64,000 bases of DNA from Paenibacillus pedocola (GTDB lineage: Bacteria; Bacillota; Bacilli; Paenibacillales; Paenibacillaceae). The translations under genes were made by a program, and so were the position numbers. The DNA is taken from the NCBI RefSeq assembly GCF_031599675.1, contig NZ_CP134223.1, positions 372,001 to 436,000 on the forward strand, in the 5' to 3' direction. Below, piece by piece: positions 60,364-64,000 of the stretch (positions within the stretch are counted from its first letter, which is position 1; every line of letters begins with the position of its first letter). Below the pieces are notes generated by a model that was not told the origin of the DNA, did not search any database, and saw nothing but the letters and a program-made list of their open reading frames with translations.

Positions 60364-63231
60364 TTAGGAGGACGGCACAGGCGCTTGTACTTGCGAGTTC
60401 GATTTTAGGGCTTCCGTAACGATGCGACGCTGTTCGAAGCTGTGAACATCGGCATAACCGCTGGCCGGACTGGAGCGTTCCGGACGGCCGATATACTGTA
60501 CCGAGACATTCTGAGGGGCGATATTCCGCAGCCGTGGCTCGGTATAACTCCAGGCACCCATGTTCTTCGGCTCTTCCTGTACCCAGATAATCTCCTGCAG
60601 CGAGCGGAAGGAGTTCAGGTGGGCCGCCAGCTCCCGTTCCGGGAACGGGTAGAGCTGCTCCAGCCGGAGGATATGGAGCCAGGACCAATCCCGGTCTCCC
60701 GCGGCTTCAAGCTCAGTTTGCAGATCAATGGCTACCTTGCCGCTGCAGACCACCAGGCGTTTCACCTCGGCGGGCTTACTGCCCAGCAGCGGCTCCGGCA
60801 ATACAGCCTGGAAGCCTCCGGAGGCAAGCTCGGATCCGGGAGAGGTGCTGCGTGTGTTGCGGATCAGACTCTTCGGTGCCATGATTACCAGCGGCTTGGC
60901 GTCAGGCTGCCCGCACAGAGCCGCTTGGCGGCGCAGCAGATGGAAATACTGCGCAGCAGTGGTCAAGTTCGCTACGGTCCAGTTCTCTTCGGCAGAGAGC
61001 TGCAAAAACCGTTCCAGACGGCCGCTGGAATGCTCCGGCCCCTGTCCTTCATAGCCATGAGGGAGCAGGATAGCCAGATTGCTGCGCTGTGTCCATTTGG
61101 CCCGTCCGGCGGAGATGAACTGATCAATAATGACCTGCGCGGCATTGGCGAAATCACCGTACTGGGCTTCCCAGAGTACGAAGGTCTCCGGGGCGAACAC
61201 ATTATAGCCATACTCATAGCCCAGCACCGATGCTTCCGAGAGCGGGCTGTTGTATACCCCGAAGGAAGCGGAAGAGGATGTGAGCTGATGCAGCGGAGAG
61301 AAGAGGGCCCCTGTCTCGCTGTCATGCAGTACAAGGTGGCGGTGGGCAAATGTGCCGCGCTGTGAATCCTGTCCGCTGAGGCGGATCGGGGTACCGTCCT
61401 TCAGGATGGTCGCGAAAGCCAGCGTTTCGGCCAACGCCCAATCTACCCGCTCTCCATCCTTGAGGGCATCCTTGCGCCGCTGGAGAATCCGCTCCAGCTT
61501 CGGATATACCTTGAAGCCGCGGGGTGCAGTCAACAGCTCCTGGTTGATCTCCTGCAGGCTGCTGAGCGGAACTGCTGTAGTGCGCGGAGCCTTGGATTCC
61601 ACATCAAGCGCCACTGCCGTTTTGGACTCTGCATTTTTGTGCTTGCCTTCTTTCATAGACTCAAAGGCTGCCTGCAGTACGCTTTCTGCCTCAGCATTCA
61701 TCCGCTGCACATCTTCCGCCGAAATAATTTTCTCGCTCTGCAGCCGTTCGGCGTACACTTTGTAGACCGTCGGGTGATTCCGGACTTTACTGTAGACAAT
61801 CGGCTGAGTGGTATCAGGGTCGTCCATCTCATTATGGCCATGACGGCGGTAGCCGATCAGGTCAATTACGAAATCCTTTTTGAACAGATTGCGGTAGCTA
61901 CTTGCCAGACGGACGGCTGAGATACAGGCTTCCGGATCATCGGCGTTGACATGCACAATCGGAATTTCATAGCCCTTAGCCAGGTCGCTGGCATAGTGGG
62001 TAGATCTGGAATCCTCGCTTTCCGTCGTAAAGCCAATCCGGTTATTGACGATAATATGCAGGGTGCCGCCATTCTGATAACCTTTCAATTTGCCGATATT
62101 AAGTGTTTCCGCAACGATACCCTCACCCGGGAAAGCGGCATCCCCGTGCATAAGAACAGCCATAGCTTTACTCGTGTCCAGCTTCGGCAATCCCGGTGTG
62201 CTCCGGTCCTCCTGGGCAGCACGGGTGAAGCCTTCAACCACGGGATTCACGAATTCCAAATGGCTCGGGTTGTTGGCCAGCGTGATCCGCGTACGCACGG
62301 TTTCTCCCTGTCTTACTGCACGGTCTGCACCAAGATGGTACTTCACATCGCCGGTCCAGCCGTAGTTGATGCCCATGGAACCTTCGGATGGAAACAGCTC
62401 TTTATTCGGGGAGTGATGGAACTCTGAGAAAATAATATCATACGGTTTGCCCAGAATGTGAGCCAATACATTCAGGCGTCCGCGGTGAGCCATCCCCATC
62501 AGGATATGCTCTGCACCGTCATGGGCGGCCGCACGCACGACTTCATCCAGCATCGGTACCAGGGCGTCATTGCCTTCCAGGCTGAAGCGTTTCTGGCCGA
62601 CAAAGGTTTTGTGCAGGAAGGTCTCGAACTGTTCCACCTGAATCAGCCGGTTCAGCAGCTCCTTACGTTCACTGTTGTTCAGGGGAGCAGGGGAGCTTGT
62701 GGATTCCGCCTGACTGTTCAGCCAGCGCAGCTCCTTCTCGTCATGCACATGCCCGAATTCATAGGCGATAGTCCGGGTATAGGCCTGAAGCATGCGCTGA
62801 ACGGCATCCCATGCGGTCTTGACATCTCCCGGAGCGTTCTCCCAGATCAGCGAAGCAGGCAACGCCATCAGATCTTCACGGGTCAAATCATAGGTTTTAT
62901 AATCCAGCCACTGGGCCATAGGGTTCTCCCCCCGGTCCAGCGGATCAATGTTGGCGGCCCGATGGCCATGTATGCGAATATTAGCGATCAGCTTCGAGGC
63001 TCTTACAGCCTTTTTCAGCCACTCTGCATCTCCTGATACGGAAGGCTGCGGTACCTGGGTCGTATCCGGATCCAGTGGAGGAGGGCCGGAGGTGGTAAAA
63101 AGATCGCGGTAGTTAGGTTCTACTGAAGATGGATCATTAACGAACTGCTCATATTTCTCTTGAATATAACCCAAATTCGGTCCGTAATAATTGCTCCAAA
63201 CGGATTCATTATAAGGTCCTTTGGCTGCCAT
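60364..63231 (-). CDS. odhA: 2-oxoglutarate dehydrogenase E1 component
   Basis: This 955-residue thiamine-diphosphate enzyme is the decarboxylating component of the TCA-cycle complex. Visible: the N-terminal NYYGPNLGYIQEKYEQF, the ThDP-binding region LMHGDAAFPGEGIVAETLN, GYRRHGHNEMDDPDTTQP and GYEYGYNVFAPETFVLWEAQYGDFANAAQ. ATG with AGGAGG ~8 bp upstream. It heads the odhA-odhB operon; the complex acts in the cytoplasm. Confidence 0.95.
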   Translation of the reverse strand: MAAKGPYNESVWSNYYGPNLGYIQEKYEQFVNDPSSVEPNYRDLFTTSGPPPLDPDTTQVPQPSVSGDAEWLKKAVRASKLIANIRIHGHRAANIDPLDRGENPMAQWLDYKTYDLTREDLMALPASLIWENAPGDVKTAWDAVQRMLQAYTRTIAYEFGHVHDEKELRWLNSQAESTSSPAPLNNSERKELLNRLIQVEQFETFLHKTFVGQKRFSLEGNDALVPMLDEVVRAAAHDGAEHILMGMAHRGRLNVLAHILGKPYDIIFSEFHHSPNKELFPSEGSMGINYGWTGDVKYHLGADRAVRQGETVRTRITLANNPSHLEFVNPVVEGFTRAAQEDRSTPGLPKLDTSKAMAVLMHGDAAFPGEGIVAETLNIGKLKGYQNGGTLHIIVNNRIGFTTESEDSRSTHYASDLAKGYEIPIVHVNADDPEACISAVRLASSYRNLFKKDFVIDLIGYRRHGHNEMDDPDTTQPIVYSKVRNHPTVYKVYAERLQSEKIISAEDVQRMNAEAESVLQAAFESMKEGKHKNAESKTAVALDVESKAPRTTAVPLSSLQEINQELLTAPRGFKVYPKLERILQRRKDALKDGERVDWALAETLAFATILKDGTPIRLSGQDSQRGTFAHRHLVLHDSETGALFSPLHQLTSSSASFGVYNSPLSEASVLGYEYGYNVFAPETFVLWEAQYGDFANAAQVIIDQFISAGRAKWTQRSNLAILLPHGYEGQGPEHSSGRLERFLQLSAEENWTVANLTTAAQYFHLLRRQAALCGQPDAKPLVIMAPKSLIRNTRSTSPGSELASGGFQAVLPEPLLGSKPAEVKRLVVCSGKVAIDLQTELEAAGDRDWSWLHILRLEQLYPFPERELAAHLNSFRSLQEIIWVQEEPKNMGAWSYTEPRLRNIAPQNVSVQYIGRPERSSPASGYADVHSFEQRRIVTEALKSNSQVQAPVPSS

Positions 63232-63323
63232 GAATACATCCTCCTAACGGATGAACCCCACATGCGCCCAAACAGCACCGGCGTTAGGTGGAGCTACGAT
63301 GTTTGCGGTTTCATTCCTTATCC

Positions 63324-63352
63324 TATTGTGCTACTTTAGGGGCGGCTAATCA
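63324..63352 (-). promoter_or_regulatory. possible promoter of odhA
   Basis: On the minus strand TTGATT and CACAAT are 17 bp apart, ~95 bp before the odhA start. The -10 is weak. Confidence 0.4.
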
Positions 63353-63632
63353 ATTCATACTTTGATCTATTCCGTTCGCAAAACGGCATGATTCAGCCTA
63401 CAATTGATGCGGAACGATCATATGTTTTTTTAGTGTTTAAAATTCTAAAAAATGGGTATATGGTTTAATAAATATCTAGGAAAATAGTTTCATATCCGTT
63501 TAGGTCCTAAGGGGTAGAATGGAGTGAATGCCTATTTGAGTTACACAAATTATTACAAATTCAAGCTGCTTTTTTCAAATTCTTTTCATTTAAAATTTCC
63601 ACAAAGCGACACATTTTTTGAGCAAGGCATTA

Positions 63633-63638
63633 TATAAT
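63633..63638 (+). promoter_or_regulatory. -10 element upstream of the c-di-GMP riboswitch
   Basis: A perfect TATAAT about 55 bp before the aptamer; no convincing -35 was found at 17 bp. Confidence 0.45.
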
Positions 63639-63689
63639 GTTATTGCGGATAACGGTTTCATGAATTCTAGCCAGATCCTTTCATGTGAA

Positions 63690-63776
63690 GGATCCAGTAA
63701 AGGGTAAACCTCGCCGAAAGGCAGGGACACAAAGTCTCGGGTCTAATGTAGAAATACTACGACGGCCGGACTGCCT
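63690..63776 (+). ncRNA. cyclic-di-GMP-I (GEMM-I) riboswitch
   Basis: The aptamer hallmarks are present in order: GGGTAAACC, P2 with GAAA tetraloop (63716-63719), the GGGACACAAAG core, the receptor-like GGGTCTAATG, P3 hairpin GTAG/CTAC, and GACGGCCGGACTGCC. CAGT (63695-63698) closes with ACTG (63770-63773) as P1. The aptamer ends 16-17 bases before the downstream ribosome site, which lies in a small hairpin loop. Ligand and class follow from the match to known GEMM-I aptamers. Confidence 0.93.
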
Positions 63777-63785
63777 GGGGACGCA

Positions 63786-63804
63786 AAATCTTAGGAGGAG
63801 ATTT
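63786..63804 (+). promoter_or_regulatory. hairpin presenting the ribosome binding site of the SinI-like gene
   Basis: AAATCT (63786-63791) can pair with AGATTT (63799-63804), leaving TAGGAGG in a seven-base loop just after the aptamer. This could be the translation-control part of the riboswitch. Confidence 0.5.
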
Positions 63805-63805
63805 C

Positions 63806-63958
63806 TTGGATATGTCCAACCAGGGGAATGATGGGGAACTGCAGGCAGTTGATCTGGATTTAGAATGGGTATATTTGATGATGTCGGCTAAGAAGGCCGG
63901 CCTCAAGGTGGATGAGATCCGCCAGTTTTTAAGTGAAAAAACGTTGCAGGTAATGTGA
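63806..63958 (+). CDS. SinI-like anti-repressor
   Basis: A 50-residue protein whose core LDLEWVYLMMSAKKAGLKVDEIRQFLSE matches the SinI family helix-loop-helix that binds the SinR repressor. SinI blocks SinR and so releases biofilm matrix genes in B. subtilis. TTG is chosen as start because AGGAGG (63793-63798) lies 7 bp upstream; the ATG six bases later is rather far. It directly follows a cyclic-di-GMP-I riboswitch, so its production is expected to depend on c-di-GMP. No SinR-like DNA-binding gene is in the remaining window. Confidence 0.8.
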   Translation: MDMSNQGNDGELQAVDLDLEWVYLMMSAKKAGLKVDEIRQFLSEKTLQVM

Positions 63959-64000
63959 GATGGGGCTGACCGGACGATACATACAGAAAAGGGCACAGCG

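Noticed and set aside
60442..61365. 307-codon plus-strand frame opposite odhA
   Set aside because: Antisense shadow of a fully conserved E1 gene.
63757..63996. 79-codon minus-strand frame over the riboswitch and SinI-like gene
   Set aside because: Antisense to the better-supported SinI-like gene and riboswitch; no ribosome site.

Overview
The window looks like chromosomal DNA from a Paenibacillus or a close relative. The evidence is the gene content (a SinI-type anti-repressor, a Spo0E-type phosphatase, an S-layer-homology protein, and an HTH/TPR receptor with an overlapping secreted pro-peptide gene), the strong AGGAGG-type ribosome binding sites often paired with TTG or GTG starts, and the short repeated extragenic elements. 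No rRNA, tRNA, CRISPR array, transposase or prophage gene was seen. Function calls rest on motif and family recognition by eye, with no database search.

Layout. 1-3.8 kb: 3' part of an ABC importer operon (binding protein tail, two permeases, ATPase) ending in an alkaline-phosphatase-superfamily enzyme. 3.8-12.6 kb: a repeat-rich gap, a small DUF6953-like gene, a UvrD-type helicase, an Imm30-like protein with a Cof-type HAD phosphatase, a DUF445 membrane protein, a NifI-like PII protein, a CotSA-like glycosyltransferase and a secreted coiled-coil protein. 12.8-19 kb: a six-PAS hybrid histidine kinase overlapping a C39-like peptidase gene, then a type I pullulanase. 19-23 kb: two 61-bp repeats, a PadR/HAAS regulator pair, a lone gltD and a YfcE-type phosphodiesterase. 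23-25 kb (minus strand): a Spo0E-like gene, and a receptor/pro-peptide pair resembling the AloR-AloP/Rap-Phr (RRNPP) quorum-sensing systems. 25-29.5 kb: aguA-aguB and a polar amino-acid ABC importer.

29.7-41.9 kb is one long Ter stress gene set: TerB, three TerD proteins, a TerD-TerA fusion and TerC, then a module of CitE-like aldolase, two PRTase-type proteins, HAD phosphatase and ATP-grasp ligase, closed by XpaC and TelA. An ECF-sigma-type promoter precedes the first terD. 42-50 kb: an S-layer-homology protein, a formate/nitrite transporter, a rhodanese with a divergent LysR regulator, a TPM-domain protein, and a 47-residue gene downstream of a near-perfect Fur box. 50-64 kb: a binding-protein/PAS/GGDEF/EAL sensor, a membrane diguanylate cyclase, a divergent purine-riboswitch-like leader in front of a FAD-dependent oxidoreductase, a chemoreceptor, a nucleotidyltransferase-like protein, odhA-odhB, and finally a cyclic-di-GMP-I riboswitch in front of a 50-residue SinI-like gene.

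Cyclic-di-GMP makers and breakers (50-55 kb) sit in the same window as a cyclic-di-GMP sensor RNA controlling a SinI-type protein, and a peptide quorum-sensing pair sits beside a Spo0E-like phosphatase. The region is therefore rich in lifestyle-switch control.
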